Counted from the first letter of the stretch, positions 1 through 10,678 are shown. The stretch: 64,000 nt of DNA from Agaribacter marinus (GCF_030160655.1 NZ_BSOT01000005.1:310001-374000); one strand, 5' to 3'. Notes: generated by a model from the letters alone, not told the origin. Numbers and translations are program-made.

Positions 1-51
1 GCGACGAATAGCGTGCAAATTGCAGAAGCGTTGGTTGCAGAATATCTGTAA
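1..51 (+). CDS. 3' end of a probable aspartate-semialdehyde dehydrogenase-family gene (partial)
   Basis: Sixteen codons remain in frame 1 from the window edge, ending in TAA. The tail (…QIAEALVAEYL) is an amphipathic helix. The Asd/Usg family assignment rests mainly on context: in many gammaproteobacteria an asd or usg gene lies directly upstream of fimV. Too little sequence remains for a firm call. Confidence 0.4.
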   Translation, partial: ATNSVQIAEALVAEYL

Positions 52-113
52 ATATTCTGTGCTAAATGCCGATACGTATAGGTATTTGTATTTTTTGAAG
101 GTGGACATTAGGT

Positions 114-3100
114 TTGAATATTAAGCGAATTTCATTATTCATTTTGGTGATAATGCTGACTTGTATTCGTCCATATTCTGCCGATGCACAGGTGCAGATC
201 CAAGGCCCAAGAAACGCCGAAGATGTATATTCTGGCGTAGTCTATGGGCCAATCGACCCTACCGATACTTTGTGGCGAATAGCTAGCCGATATAAGCAAG
301 ATTCTAATTTTTCCGTTTATCAAACGATGCTTGCTATATATGAACTAAACCCTCAAGCCTTTGAAAATCAAAACTTTAATACAATGGTGAATGGGGCAAT
401 TTTGCAATTGCCTAGTGACCGTTATATCGCTCGTATGAGTTTGCAACGGGCGAAGGCAAAGGCCGAAGCAGATGATCGAGCATTTGGCAGGCCGAACTCA
501 GTTCAACCAACTAATGACGCTGGTAAAATACCCAGCGAAAATCTTAAACCTGAAATTCCTTTGGTTAATCAAGAAGATCTGTCGAATACTCAGCGCCAAT
601 TACAGAATCAGTTGAACGCCCTTAACCGTCAGCAGAATACTCAGTTTGGTGCAATTAAAGATCAGGTCTCTTCGTCTATTGATAGCGTTCAAGCACTGTT
701 GGATGAAAATCGGCGTTTATATGAACGCTTAGATCAAGTGAATACGGATATTGCCGACTTGCGTAATAAGGTAGAAGGCGAGGTTCAAGGGCAAATTGAT
801 GAACAGCTTAGCTTGCAAAAAGAACTCATTGCATTGGTAAAAGACGCGCAGCAGCGACAATTAGACAAAGAGTCAGAGTCTATATTAACGAAGCTTACGA
901 GTTCTACAGGTATTATTCTATTGACGACTGGCTTTACGCTAGTTGTGCTTATCGGTTTAGCAATTTGGGCACTAAGAAAGCCTGCTGCATCGAATGCGGC
1001 ACCTGTAGAATCAAAAACAAACACTAAGGCATCAAGCGATATCGTTGATGACGAACTGGTGATTGGTGAAATTGATGATGCGGCATCTGCAGAAGCGGAT
1101 GAGCTTATGGCTGCCTTAGAAGCAGAATTGCCAGATGACGATGATACGGATGATATTTTAGGCGAACAACTTGAAGATGGCCTAGATGAAATTCAGGTCG
1201 ATGATAACGTGGATGATTTTGGCGATTTAGACGATGAAATGCTTGTTCCTAATGCGACGTCCAACGACTCTGAATCCAATAGTAGTGAAGCGAGTGGCAT
1301 CGAAGAGGTAAGTTTCGATGCCGACGCTATTTCTTTAGATGAAGATGAATTAGGGAATGAGTCTATCGATTTGTCGGATGACGACGAAATACTTGATACG
1401 TCCACAGACGAAAATAAAGACATTACCGATGCTACCGATTTAGAAGAATTAGATTTAGGTGATGATCTCGATGATGAAATTGAAGCGTCTGAAAATGATG
1501 AGACCGCTTCTACAGCCGAGAATGGTAAGCAGAACGAATCGGCAGATGATGCTGAGTTGGTACTGGATGGCTTGCCTAGTGAAGAAGATGACGGCACGCC
1601 TGAGGGAGTCGACCTGAATGAAGATGGTGAAATTGATGAGAACACCATCGAACAAATAGAACAGCAAATTCAGCAGAAAGATAAAGAAATCAATCAGCTT
1701 ACCGACGATATTCTTGCAGATATAGACAACGCGGTTGATGAACCTGATGATAGCGACGTTGCCGCAGAAGAGAGTGAAGACAAGAGTGAAGAAGACACGG
1801 AGTTTGATGCCTTAACGGATATCGACGATATTCTTGACGCTACTGAAGCAGACGATTTAACGACTGACAATGCGGGTAATGACGAGACGGCTATAACACA
1901 AACGCCTGCGGAAGAAAGCGGTAGCGTGACAGATTTAGCCGACGAAATATTAGCAGATATTGAGTCTGAGTTAGATGGCAGTGTGGACGACGAGAGCGAT
2001 AAGGGCGAAGAAGGTAATTCTGGCAATGATATGCCTTCGATGGATACGTCTGTAACTAACGCACCTGAAACAGAAGGCGATGAGAGCATTGACCCTGACG
2101 ATATACTCGCTGAGTTAGGTGTTGACGCTGCCGTTGACAATGACAATTCTGCGCCTGTGTTAGATGTCATTAATGATGACAACGATGAAGATGACAACAA
2201 TCATACTGTTCAGACAAGTGAATCCGCCATCGAGTTAGCTGACGAACTTATCAATGAGTTGTCGGAAGACGACAAAGCAAGCGAAGAGCTAGACAGTTTA
2301 CTCGACGAATTTACTGAGCAAGAAAACAACACGTTAGTAGAAGACAATGCAGAAATAGAAGAACCATTAAATGCAATTGAAGATGCAATAGATTTAGGTG
2401 AAGAGGCCGAGCCTATAGATTTGATTGATTCTCTAGCTGATGAGTTGTTAGATGAACTAACGGAAGAAAATGGCGCGAAAGATGAGTTAGATGAGTTACT
2501 CGAGGAAATGGGCGCAGATGATGCTGACGACGAAGAGAATCATGAGCTCATTGATGAACTTCTAGAAGATATTCCTTCTTTCACTGCAGAGATCAGTGCT
2601 TCAGATGCTGAAGAGCTTAATTCAGATATAGATAGCACAGATATAGATAGCACAAACGTAAGTGAAGATATTACTGACTCATCAAACAAGGTTAGCGATA
2701 AAGTAGACACTGAAGAAAGCGCAGATACTGATGACGACTTACTCGCTGACTTACCGGGTTTAGATGATTGGTTAGATGAGGACTCGGAGGCTGTTGCAAG
2801 AAGTGATGTGGAAACGTCGCATGACACTGAACAAGCAAATGTAGAAAATGATGATTTATCTGTAATTGCAGAATCAGATTTTGATTCATTATTGGCTGGT
2901 ATCGAAGATAGCGGCGATGATGACGTTGACGATGCTTTAAATAGTTCAGTCTTAGAAGATACAAAAGATACTGATAGCATACGAAAAGATGTTGACGCAG
3001 CTGGACTAGATTTAGACGCGCTAATGTCCGAAGGGCAAGATGCTACATCCAATAGCGATGAGATAGAAGACTTTGTCGACGTGGATGACTTGCTTAATGA

Positions 3101-3374
3101 ATCAGAAACTGCTCAACCTAAATCAGATAACGATTTACAGTTAGATTTGAATAGTTCCTTAGATCGTTTAATCGACAGTGAAGAAGACATGAGTATATCA
3201 AATTCGTCTGAGGAACTGATGGATCAATCAAGTAACTTAGACTTAGCACAAGTTTATATTGATATGGAAGATTTCGATGCTGCCCGTGAAGTGTTGATGG
3301 AAGTCACTAAAAGCAACAATGGAGCGCTCAAAGAAGAGGCTGAGGAATTACTTAGTCGGATTGAAGGCAAATAA
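114..3374 (+). CDS. fimV: FimV-type polar peptidoglycan-binding membrane protein
   Basis: FimV family proteins are polar inner-membrane hubs that bind peptidoglycan and affect type IV pili, chemotaxis or septum-associated functions. Visible parts in the 1086 residues: signal peptide (about 1-25), a LysM-like domain (about 45-101), a Gln-rich coiled coil (about 150-260), one membrane helix (about 265-288), a very long Asp/Glu-rich cytoplasmic region (about 310-1030), and a C-terminal TPR-like FimV domain (about 1040-1086, LDLAQVYIDMEDFDAAREVL). The start is TTG, preceded by a good Shine-Dalgarno sequence (AAGGTGG, about 9 nt upstream). The acidic repeats (DELLDEL, DDILADI) are typical of the family. 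truA, which usually follows fimV in relatives, is not next to it; cspD is. Confidence 0.9.
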   Translation: MNIKRISLFILVIMLTCIRPYSADAQVQIQGPRNAEDVYSGVVYGPIDPTDTLWRIASRYKQDSNFSVYQTMLAIYELNPQAFENQNFNTMVNGAILQLPSDRYIARMSLQRAKAKAEADDRAFGRPNSVQPTNDAGKIPSENLKPEIPLVNQEDLSNTQRQLQNQLNALNRQQNTQFGAIKDQVSSSIDSVQALLDENRRLYERLDQVNTDIADLRNKVEGEVQGQIDEQLSLQKELIALVKDAQQRQLDKESESILTKLTSSTGIILLTTGFTLVVLIGLAIWALRKPAASNAAPVESKTNTKASSDIVDDELVIGEIDDAASAEADELMAALEAELPDDDDTDDILGEQLEDGLDEIQVDDNVDDFGDLDDEMLVPNATSNDSESNSSEASGIEEVSFDADAISLDEDELGNESIDLSDDDEILDTSTDENKDITDATDLEELDLGDDLDDEIEASENDETASTAENGKQNESADDAELVLDGLPSEEDDGTPEGVDLNEDGEIDENTIEQIEQQIQQKDKEINQLTDDILADIDNAVDEPDDSDVAAEESEDKSEEDTEFDALTDIDDILDATEADDLTTDNAGNDETAITQTPAEESGSVTDLADEILADIESELDGSVDDESDKGEEGNSGNDMPSMDTSVTNAPETEGDESIDPDDILAELGVDAAVDNDNSAPVLDVINDDNDEDDNNHTVQTSESAIELADELINELSEDDKASEELDSLLDEFTEQENNTLVEDNAEIEEPLNAIEDAIDLGEEAEPIDLIDSLADELLDELTEENGAKDELDELLEEMGADDADDEENHELIDELLEDIPSFTAEISASDAEELNSDIDSTDIDSTNVSEDITDSSNKVSDKVDTEESADTDDDLLADLPGLDDWLDEDSEAVARSDVETSHDTEQANVENDDLSVIAESDFDSLLAGIEDSGDDDVDDALNSSVLEDTKDTDSIRKDVDAAGLDLDALMSEGQDATSNSDEIEDFVDVDDLLNESETAQPKSDNDLQLDLNSSLDRLIDSEEDMSISNSSEELMDQSSNLDLAQVYIDMEDFDAAREVLMEVTKSNNGALKEEAEELLSRIEGK

Positions 3375-3402
3375 AAAAGGCAGGTAAATTAATGCCTGCC
3401 CA
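3375..3402 (-). terminator. Rho-independent terminator downstream of cspD
   Basis: Arms GGCAGG (3379-3384) and CCTGCC (3395-3400). Read on the minus strand, the hairpin is followed by a T-rich run, so it fits cspD. On the plus strand the tract after it is weak, but it may also end fimV transcripts. Confidence 0.75.
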
Positions 3403-3480
3403 ATTTAAGTGTGTGCCGCAAATGCGTAAATGCTAGTTTAAAGTGTCTTCCTAACTTTATTTACTTGCATGAATCTTTAT

Positions 3481-3705
3481 TTATCTACTAGATTCATCGT
3501 CTTCAGCCAAATCGATATTTTCAGCATGAAGACCTTTCGGCCCTTGTTCTATTTCGAATGTAACTGTCTGACCAGCTTTCAGTGAGCGATACCCGTCCAT
3601 CTTTATCGTAGAGTAATGAGCAAATATATCTTCACCACCTTCCTCAGGAACAATAAATCCAAACCCCTTTGCGTTATTAAACCATTTAACTTTACCAACT
3701 GCCAT
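3481..3705 (-). CDS. cspD: Cold-shock-like protein CspD
   Basis: A 74-residue single cold-shock domain (OB fold). RNP1 (KGFGFI, residues 13-18) and RNP2 (DIFAHY, 26-31) are both visible. E. coli CspD binds single-stranded nucleic acid, is induced in stationary phase and inhibits replication. The gene lies divergent from clpS-clpA, the same arrangement as in E. coli and many relatives, which favours CspD over other Csp paralogues. A terminator follows about 80 nt downstream. Confidence 0.92.
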   Translation of the reverse strand: MAVGKVKWFNNAKGFGFIVPEEGGEDIFAHYSTIKMDGYRSLKAGQTVTFEIEQGPKGLHAENIDLAEDDESSR

Positions 3706-4019
3706 TATACAACTTCCTATTCGTATTCCTTGAAAACTTTTGATCTAGTCTCCACTATATAAACTACGAAGTATTGTAAGTGTAAAAATTTGCTACAAGC
3801 TTACTCAATTTCACTACAAGCTTACTCAATTTCAGTGGTGACTGCCGTGATTCACAACACATAAGCATCACAATTGTTAATGTAGTGTTTAGACCTTAAA
3901 TTTGTCAAGTAATTAAAGGTATGGATAATACTAAAGATTGGATTTTTAAGCTAAATCTTGACATAAAGTATTATATTTCTAAAAAAGACGATGTAACTCA
4001 GGTATTAAAAGAAACGAAT
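3706..4019. other. Divergent cspD/clpS intergenic region with a 21-bp tandem repeat
   Basis: About 310 bp of AT-rich DNA that must carry the promoters for cspD (minus) and clpS-clpA (plus). The visible structure is a perfect tandem duplication of a 21-bp unit beginning CTACAAGCTTACTC, at 3793-3813 and 3814-3834. An in-frame ATG at 3921 would extend clpS by 33 residues, but no family member is known to me with that extension. Confidence 0.7.
3793..3834. repeat. Perfect 21-bp tandem repeat, two units
   Basis: The units at 3793-3813 and 3814-3834 are identical over 21 bp. They lie between the divergent cspD and clpS genes, where a duplication could double a regulator site or alter promoter spacing. 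Function not determined. Confidence 0.95.
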
Positions 4020-4325
4020 ATGAGTATTGAAGGCGAAAAGCAGTTAGAAAAACAACGACAGAAAACCGAACCACCGCCGATGTATAAAGTAATGCTCAAT
4101 AACGATGATTACACCCCAATGGATTTTGTTATTGAGGTACTAATGAAGTTTTTTGCAATGGATTCAGACAAGGCTAACCAATTAATGCTGACAGTGCATT
4201 ATCAAGGGAAAGCGGTTTGTGGCATATATACTGCAGAGATAGCAGAGACAAAAGTAATGCAGGTGAATCAATATTCTCGTAAACATCAGCACCCGTTGAT
4301 GTGTACTACGGAACCTGCGCAATAA
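4020..4325 (+). CDS. clpS: ATP-dependent Clp protease adaptor ClpS
   Basis: ClpS binds proteins with destabilising N-terminal residues and delivers them to ClpAP. The start chosen (MSIEGEK…) gives 101 residues, close to the usual ~105. A longer frame from 3921 exists but its extra N-terminus is atypical. Core motif [12 protein letters not shown] (about residues 26-37) holds the N-degron-binding pocket, and AEIAETK near the end contacts ClpA. clpA starts 9 nt after the stop, so the two form an operon. The Bpt and Aat transferases that create ClpS substrates are encoded 3 kb downstream. Confidence 0.93.
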   Translation: MSIEGEKQLEKQRQKTEPPPMYKVMLNNDDYTPMDFVIEVLMKFFAMDSDKANQLMLTVHYQGKAVCGIYTAEIAETKVMQVNQYSRKHQHPLMCTTEPAQ

Positions 4326-4334
4326 GAGGTAATT

Positions 4335-6611
4335 ATGCTCAATAAAGACTTAGAACAGACCTTGAATGAAGCATTTGTATATGCGCGCCAAAATAAACAT
4401 GAGTTTATGACTGTGGAACATTTGTTATTGATGTTGTTAGATAACATCGCGGCAAATGAAGCGCTTAAAGCCTGTGGGGCGAAAGTAGACATCCTACGTA
4501 CAGAATTAACTGAATTTGTAAATGAAACGACTCCTCTGTTGTCAGATGATGAGAGTGTTGAACGTGAAACTCAACCAACGCTAGGTTTTCAGCGCGTATT
4601 GCAGCGCGCTGTATTCCATGTCCAGTCCTCCGGCAAGGGGGAAGTCACAGGAGCTAACGTCCTTGTCGCTATTTTCAGCGAGCAAGAGTCTCAAGCTGTA
4701 TACATCCTTAAAAAAGCGGATGTTACTCGCTTAGATGTCGTGAACTTTATTTCTCATGGTGTGAGTAAAAACGAAGACGCAGAGGACGCTGCACAAGAAG
4801 ATATTAGCGAAGAAGGCGCTGAGTCTGAAGAAAATCAGTCAATGCTCTCTAAGTATGCAACGAACCTAAATATTGCCGTAAAAGAGGGCAAAATTGATCC
4901 TCTTATCGGTCGAGATAGCGAAGTTGAAAGAAGTATTCAGATATTGTGTCGTCGTCGTAAGAATAATCCATTATTGGTCGGAGAAGCGGGCGTAGGTAAA
5001 ACGGCAATCGCTGAAGGCTTAGCTTATCGGATTGTGGAAGAAGACGTACCGGAAGTCATTGCAGAAAGCACTATTTATTCTTTGGATTTAGGGGGATTGC
5101 TAGCCGGTACCAAATATCGTGGTGATTTCGAGAAACGCTTAAAAGGGATACTAAAAGAGTTAAGTAAAGATAAGCAAGCCATTTTGTTTATCGATGAAAT
5201 TCACACAATTATCGGCGCAGGCGCTGCATCTGGTGGCGTGATGGATGCATCAAATCTATTGAAACCCAAACTGTCAAGTGGCGAGTTGCGTTGCCTAGGT
5301 TCTACTACTTATCAGGAATATCAAGGTATTTTTGAAAAGGATAGGGCCCTTGCTAGACGTTTCCAAAAAATAGATGTGGTTGAGCCTAGTGTTGGTGATA
5401 CAACAAAAATTTTGATTGGTCTAAAGTCACGTTATGAAGAACATCATAGCGTTAGGTTTACGCAAAAAGCATTGCAAGCGGCTGCTGAGTTGTCGGCGAA
5501 ATATATTAATGAACGTCAATTACCGGATAAGGCGATTGATGTGATTGATGAAGCGGGGGCTCGCCAGCGGATGTTGCCAGAGTCTAAAAGAAAGAAGACG
5601 ATTGGCGTTGCAGATATAGAACAAATCATATCTAAAATTGCGCGTATTCCTGAAAAGTCTGTATCGGCGTCTGACAAAGACGTACTGAAGAACTTAGGCC
5701 GTAACCTCAAAATGGTTGTGTTTGGCCAGGACGAAGCGATAGAGAAGCTTAATGACGCTATTCAGCTATCTCGTTCTGGTTTAGGCAATGAAGCAAAACC
5801 CATCGGTAACTTCTTGTTTGCAGGGCCTACCGGTGTTGGTAAAACGGAAGTGACACAGCAATTAGCAAAAATTATGGGTGTTGAACTGGTGCGTTTTGAC
5901 ATGTCAGAATACATGGAAAGGCATTCTGTTAGTCGCTTGATTGGTGCACCTCCTGGCTATGTTGGTTACGACCAAGGTGGTCTATTGACGGACGCGGTGA
6001 TCAAAAATCCTTATTCAGTGGTTTTACTTGATGAGATAGAAAAAGCACATAGCGATATTTACAATATATTGTTGCAGGTTATGGACCACGGTACTTTAAC
6101 GGACAATAATGGGCGCAAAGTTGATTTCAGAAACGTCATTTTAGTGATGACTACGAACGCCGGTGTGCAAGCGACAGTGAAAAAGTCAATTGGTTTTAAA
6201 CAACAAGACCATAGCCACGACGCTTTGTCGGATATTAATAAGACCTTTACACCAGAGTTCCGCAATCGTTTGGATAGCATTGTTTGGTTCAATCATTTAA
6301 ACCAAGACGTTATTTTGCAAGTAGTTGATAAATTTATTATAGAGTTACAAGCGCAATTAGATGCAAAAGGCGTTTCGCTGGAAGTGACAGACAAAGCAAG
6401 AGAGTGGTTGGCTGAAAAAGGATACGACAAATCAATGGGTGCACGTCCAATGGCGCGGGTTATCCAAGAACAGTTGAAGAAAGAGTTAGCGTCTGAATTA
6501 CTATTCGGTCAGTTAAGCAAAGGTGGCGAAGTAAAAGTGGGTTTGAGAAAAGATAAACTTTCGTTTACTTATACAAGCATTGAAACCAACAAGAAGGAAG
6601 CGCAGTCTTAA
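4335..6611 (+). CDS. clpA: ATP-dependent Clp protease ATP-binding subunit ClpA
   Basis: A hexameric AAA+ unfoldase that feeds ClpP. The 758 residues match the family (E. coli 758). The N-terminal Clp-N repeat pair (about 1-145) docks ClpS. D1 has Walker A GEAGVGKT (about 216-223) and Walker B LFIDEIH. D2 has Walker A GPTGVGKT (about 497-504) and Walker B VVLLDEIEKAH. There is no ClpB-type middle coiled coil between D1 and D2, which separates it from ClpB. It is the second gene of the clpS-clpA operon, ended by a strong hairpin at 6663-6691. Confidence 0.97.
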   Translation: MLNKDLEQTLNEAFVYARQNKHEFMTVEHLLLMLLDNIAANEALKACGAKVDILRTELTEFVNETTPLLSDDESVERETQPTLGFQRVLQRAVFHVQSSGKGEVTGANVLVAIFSEQESQAVYILKKADVTRLDVVNFISHGVSKNEDAEDAAQEDISEEGAESEENQSMLSKYATNLNIAVKEGKIDPLIGRDSEVERSIQILCRRRKNNPLLVGEAGVGKTAIAEGLAYRIVEEDVPEVIAESTIYSLDLGGLLAGTKYRGDFEKRLKGILKELSKDKQAILFIDEIHTIIGAGAASGGVMDASNLLKPKLSSGELRCLGSTTYQEYQGIFEKDRALARRFQKIDVVEPSVGDTTKILIGLKSRYEEHHSVRFTQKALQAAAELSAKYINERQLPDKAIDVIDEAGARQRMLPESKRKKTIGVADIEQIISKIARIPEKSVSASDKDVLKNLGRNLKMVVFGQDEAIEKLNDAIQLSRSGLGNEAKPIGNFLFAGPTGVGKTEVTQQLAKIMGVELVRFDMSEYMERHSVSRLIGAPPGYVGYDQGGLLTDAVIKNPYSVVLLDEIEKAHSDIYNILLQVMDHGTLTDNNGRKVDFRNVILVMTTNAGVQATVKKSIGFKQQDHSHDALSDINKTFTPEFRNRLDSIVWFNHLNQDVILQVVDKFIIELQAQLDAKGVSLEVTDKAREWLAEKGYDKSMGARPMARVIQEQLKKELASELLFGQLSKGGEVKVGLRKDKLSFTYTSIETNKKEAQS

Positions 6612-6662
6612 ACGTGCTTTGTTACTTAATACTTAATCAGATTGATTAAGAAATAAATAAAG

Positions 6663-6691
6663 AAATAAACCCGCATATAGCGGGTTTATTT
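6663..6691. terminator. Bidirectional terminator between clpA and infA
   Basis: A perfect 12-bp stem, AAATAAACCCGC (6663-6674) with GCGGGTTTATTT (6680-6691), around a 5-nt loop. A and T runs flank it on both sides, so it can end the convergent clpA (+) and infA (-) transcripts. Confidence 0.92.
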
Positions 6692-6713
6692 TTAAATGGC
6701 GTTCAGTTTGGGA

Positions 6714-6932
<219 letters not shown>

Positions 6933-7022
6933 CTAAAGCTGTAACCTCAATGTTTTATGATAAATTTTTGCCGCGCGAACCATACAAAAACTTGAGCGAT
7001 TAGTAAAGTGTTTCCGTACATT

Positions 7023-7709
7023 TTATCGGTATATTGCCCATTTGTGATTAATTAGGCGTTGATGGGGCTTAAATTTTTGTTTGTAATTCATTTTTCTGCA
7101 GTCATCGATTTGATAGCCAAGATACAAAAATGGCAGACCTTCTTCTTTTGTTTTTTCGATTTGCTTTAAGATCATGTATGTACCAAGTGAATTTGCTTGG
7201 TAGTCTGGGGAGTAAAATGTGTATAAGGCGGATAAACCATGATTAATTTTATCTGTGACGGCTACTGCAATCAATTTACCGTTATCACGCGCTTCGATAA
7301 AAAGAGGTTGTTGCCATTTACACCTAACAAAATTTGCATATTGCTCATAATTTGCAGGGTACATGGTACCATCTGCATGCAGTTTATTTATATACGCTTC
7401 ATAAAGTGGGTAATAGTCATCACGTTCGTCATGCCTTACATGAATTATGAATGTTTTGTTTTTCTGAAGTATACGTTTTTGTGAGCGTGATGGCGCAAAC
7501 TCGCTACAGATTATTCGAAGAGACTGACATGCATTGCAGTGAGCGCAGTGAGGGCGATAAAGTTGCTGTCCTGAACGTCTAAAGCCGTTGTGGAGTAACT
7601 GGCTATACACTGTAGGCAACTCTTCGCTTGGTGACATACATACTAGCAATTGCTCTTGCTCACCTTCCAAATAGTTGCAAGGAAATCGTTGCGTTACGCC
7701 AAATTTCAT
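7023..7709 (-). CDS. bpt: Aspartate/glutamate leucyltransferase (Bpt)
   Basis: Transfers Leu from Leu-tRNA to N-terminal Asp/Glu, making secondary N-degrons for ClpS-ClpAP. Family signature: PHCAHCNACQSLRI (Cys-rich motif, about residues 52-65) and a GNAT-like C-terminal half with FLYLGYQIDDCRKMNYK. The open frame runs up to 7736, but the start at 7709 is preferred: its ATG overlaps the aat stop as ATGA, which indicates translational coupling, and relatives begin MKFG. This gives 228 residues. It is the second gene after aat. Confidence 0.94.
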   Translation of the reverse strand: MKFGVTQRFPCNYLEGEQEQLLVCMSPSEELPTVYSQLLHNGFRRSGQQLYRPHCAHCNACQSLRIICSEFAPSRSQKRILQKNKTFIIHVRHDERDDYYPLYEAYINKLHADGTMYPANYEQYANFVRCKWQQPLFIEARDNGKLIAVAVTDKINHGLSALYTFYSPDYQANSLGTYMILKQIEKTKEEGLPFLYLGYQIDDCRKMNYKQKFKPHQRLINHKWAIYR

Positions 7710-8431
7710 AGCGTGAGTATTTGTTTGTTCCAACATTCGGGTCCAATAGCACGTTCTGAAGTTTCTTTTAACACCGATAAAAATGCATCTCTTTCAATTT
7801 CAATGCATCCCAACGATGTTAAATGCGCGTTCGACATTTGACAATCAATCATCGGCATATCGAATTTTTTCATGTGTGATGCTAGTGCCCATAGTGCCGC
7901 TTTGCTGGCATCATTTTTTAGGTGGAACATTGATTCACCGCAAAATATATGATTCATCGCTACGCCATATAGACCACCAACTAGTTCGTCGTTTTCATCC
8001 CAAATTTCTACAGAATGCGCATGCCCCATATAATGTAAATCGATGTAAGCATGGATCATGTCGTCCGTTATCCATGTCTTATTTGGATTTTCTATCTGCT
8101 CACTCGCTTCACGAGGGATTTTTGCACAGGCGTCAATGACCTGTTCAAATGCAAAATTCATTGTGGCGTGATATTTAAACTTTCTCACGCTTTTTTTCAA
8201 CGAACGGCTGGGAGTATAGGTACTAAGATCAATTACACCTCGTGGATTCGGTGTCCACCACAATATTGGCTCGCCTTCACTAAACCACGGAAATATACCA
8301 TGCTTATATGCATGCACTAATCGCTCAGGACTTAAGTCACCGCCAAACGCAAGCAGCCCATTCGGCTCGTTTAATGCGAGCTGATGGGCTGGAAAGTTCA
8401 AACTATGATCAAGTTTGAAGAGTTCAATCAT
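7706..8431 (-). CDS. aat: Leucyl/phenylalanyl-tRNA--protein transferase
   Basis: Adds Leu or Phe to N-terminal Lys/Arg/Met, creating primary N-degrons for ClpS. The 241 residues match the family (about 230-245). Visible conserved segments: GLLAFGGDLSPERLVHAY, GIFPWFSEGEPILWWTPNPR, GHAHSVEIW, LVGGLYGVA, FCGESMF, and DCQ near the end. It is translationally coupled to bpt through a 4-nt overlap. trxB lies 22 nt upstream on the same strand, so trxB-aat-bpt is probably one transcript. Confidence 0.97.
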   Translation of the reverse strand: MIELFKLDHSLNFPAHQLALNEPNGLLAFGGDLSPERLVHAYKHGIFPWFSEGEPILWWTPNPRGVIDLSTYTPSRSLKKSVRKFKYHATMNFAFEQVIDACAKIPREASEQIENPNKTWITDDMIHAYIDLHYMGHAHSVEIWDENDELVGGLYGVAMNHIFCGESMFHLKNDASKAALWALASHMKKFDMPMIDCQMSNAHLTSLGCIEIERDAFLSVLKETSERAIGPECWNKQILTL

Positions 8432-8453
8432 GAATTATTAAACTCGCTTGTAT

Positions 8454-9419
<966 letters not shown>

Positions 9420-9640
9420 TCAAAAAAATCTATGTCTGAGCTATATATACGGGTTAATCGGCGTATTTCAATTGTTCTGTAAACTTTATTTGTCTACAAA
9501 GCCTAATTTATTGCCGAGAAGAACAATACACGCTAAATTAAGGTATATATACTAGGGTAAACGTATAGTATATGTTGCCGATAAGGCTAACATCTGTGCT
9601 AGAATTTTAGTAGATACCATTAGGAGTGAATGTATATAAC

Positions 9641-10087
9641 ATGTTTCAGTTTCGCCCAAGCTATTTAAAAGATGGTCATGAGTACATGTCTTTATGGCCA
9701 ATGAAACCTGCACTGTATTCTTTATTCCCAGAGTGTCGCATTATTTCTGCGACGAAATTTGGCATGCAAGTTATGCCGCCCTTGGCGGTGCTAACAGTTG
9801 CTCTTCAATTACACTACCTTGGCATGGCGCAATTGCCGCAAGCCTTAGTTATTGGCATTTTCTTTTTTTCTTTACCTGTCCAAGGCCTCTATTGGTTAGG
9901 ACATCGTGCAAATCAACCCTTACCGCCGCATATCTTGAGCTTGTATAAAGATGTGTATAGCAAAATGCAAGCGCAAGGGTGCGCACTTGAAAAAGTACCT
10001 GCTAAACCAAGTTTTAAGGCGCTAGCCAAACTGCTTAATTCTGCATTTAAACAATTAGATAAAGCATTCACAAATCAATTATTTTAA
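9641..10087 (+). CDS. yfbV: UPF0208/DUF412 membrane protein YfbV
   Basis: A small inner-membrane protein with two hydrophobic segments (about residues 45-62 and 66-85). Family hallmarks are visible: YLKDGHEYMSLWPMKPAL, VMPPLAVLT, SLPVQGLYWLGHRA, PLPP, and a C-terminal AFKQLDK. The molecular role is not well established (linked to chromosome terminus organisation in E. coli by genetic work). An in-frame GTG at 9626 overlaps the AGGAG sequence, so the ATG at 9641 is preferred. Confidence 0.9.
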   Translation: MFQFRPSYLKDGHEYMSLWPMKPALYSLFPECRIISATKFGMQVMPPLAVLTVALQLHYLGMAQLPQALVIGIFFFSLPVQGLYWLGHRANQPLPPHILSLYKDVYSKMQAQGCALEKVPAKPSFKALAKLLNSAFKQLDKAFTNQLF

Positions 10088-10104
10088 AAATGCCTTGAGC
10101 AGCA

Positions 10105-10596
10105 TTATTTTTCGGCAACAAAAGCCAATGTTTGTCTGCAAGTTCTGCATATATAGCTTTGCTGTTTGTTAACCACTTTATTGTGTCTTCTTATACTCAA
10201 GGCTACTTCACCACAACTACATGCATATGAAAAACGTTTTAAGCCTAGGCGGCTAATATCTAATTGATGTGTCCGTATCGCTGGCCTTTTAAATACACCT
10301 TCCATAATATGTTGCCACTCTCTGCCATGAGGGCTAACTTTACCGTAAAATCTGTGTGCAATTAAGTGCGCTAACTCGTGAGGCAGCACTTGTTCAAGAA
10401 AGTACGTTTTGTTCTGCTCAAATAGCGTGGGTTGCAAGCGAATATGATGCTTCTGCAATATTGCCGCACCAGCAATTGTGCCACGTTGATTGAGTGATAA
10501 AGTAGGAGAGGGCATTGCGCTATATTGTGTATCTGACAGAGCTTGCATATAAATGGAGAGTTTTTCTTGTGCCTGTGCCAGTAATTCTTGCGTCAT
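10105..10596 (-). CDS. sprT: SprT-like zinc metallopeptidase-family protein
   Basis: 163 residues, matching SprT (E. coli 165). The zinc-binding HELAH motif is at about residues 73-77, followed by a C-terminal Cys4 zinc ribbon (YACSCGE … YICRTCRQ). The family is related to the eukaryotic DNA-protein crosslink protease Spartan, but the bacterial function is not settled. It is convergent with yfbV, with 17 bp between the stops. It shares its strand with sppA but is separated from it by a strong hairpin at 10650-10678. Confidence 0.92.
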   Translation of the reverse strand: MTQELLAQAQEKLSIYMQALSDTQYSAMPSPTLSLNQRGTIAGAAILQKHHIRLQPTLFEQNKTYFLEQVLPHELAHLIAHRFYGKVSPHGREWQHIMEGVFKRPAIRTHQLDISRLGLKRFSYACSCGEVALSIRRHNKVVNKQQSYICRTCRQTLAFVAEK

Positions 10597-10649
10597 TAAT
10601 TTGTGATTAGAATATAGAATTTGAAGGACTTAGTTTACGTGTTAGGCAA

Positions 10650-10678
10650 AAATAAAGGAAGCAGTGCTTCCTTTATTT
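10650..10678 (-). terminator. Terminator of sppA
   Basis: A perfect 13-bp stem, AAATAAAGGAAGC (10650-10662) with GCTTCCTTTATTT (10666-10678), and a 3-nt loop. T-rich on the minus-strand 3' side, about 35 nt after the sppA stop. Confidence 0.9.

Noticed and set aside
785-3052. Several long antisense or alternate-frame open frames inside fimV
   Set aside because: They are mirror frames of the Asp/Glu-rich codons (Ser-rich shadows) and have no independent features.
3921-4019. 33-residue N-terminal extension of clpS
   Set aside because: Would make ClpS longer than any relative I know, with Lys-rich atypical sequence; not fully excluded because it has AAAGG close to its ATG.
9547-9573. ATATACTA … TAGTATAT inverted repeat upstream of yfbV
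   Set aside because: Short AT-only arms with an 11-nt loop in AT-rich DNA; could be chance.
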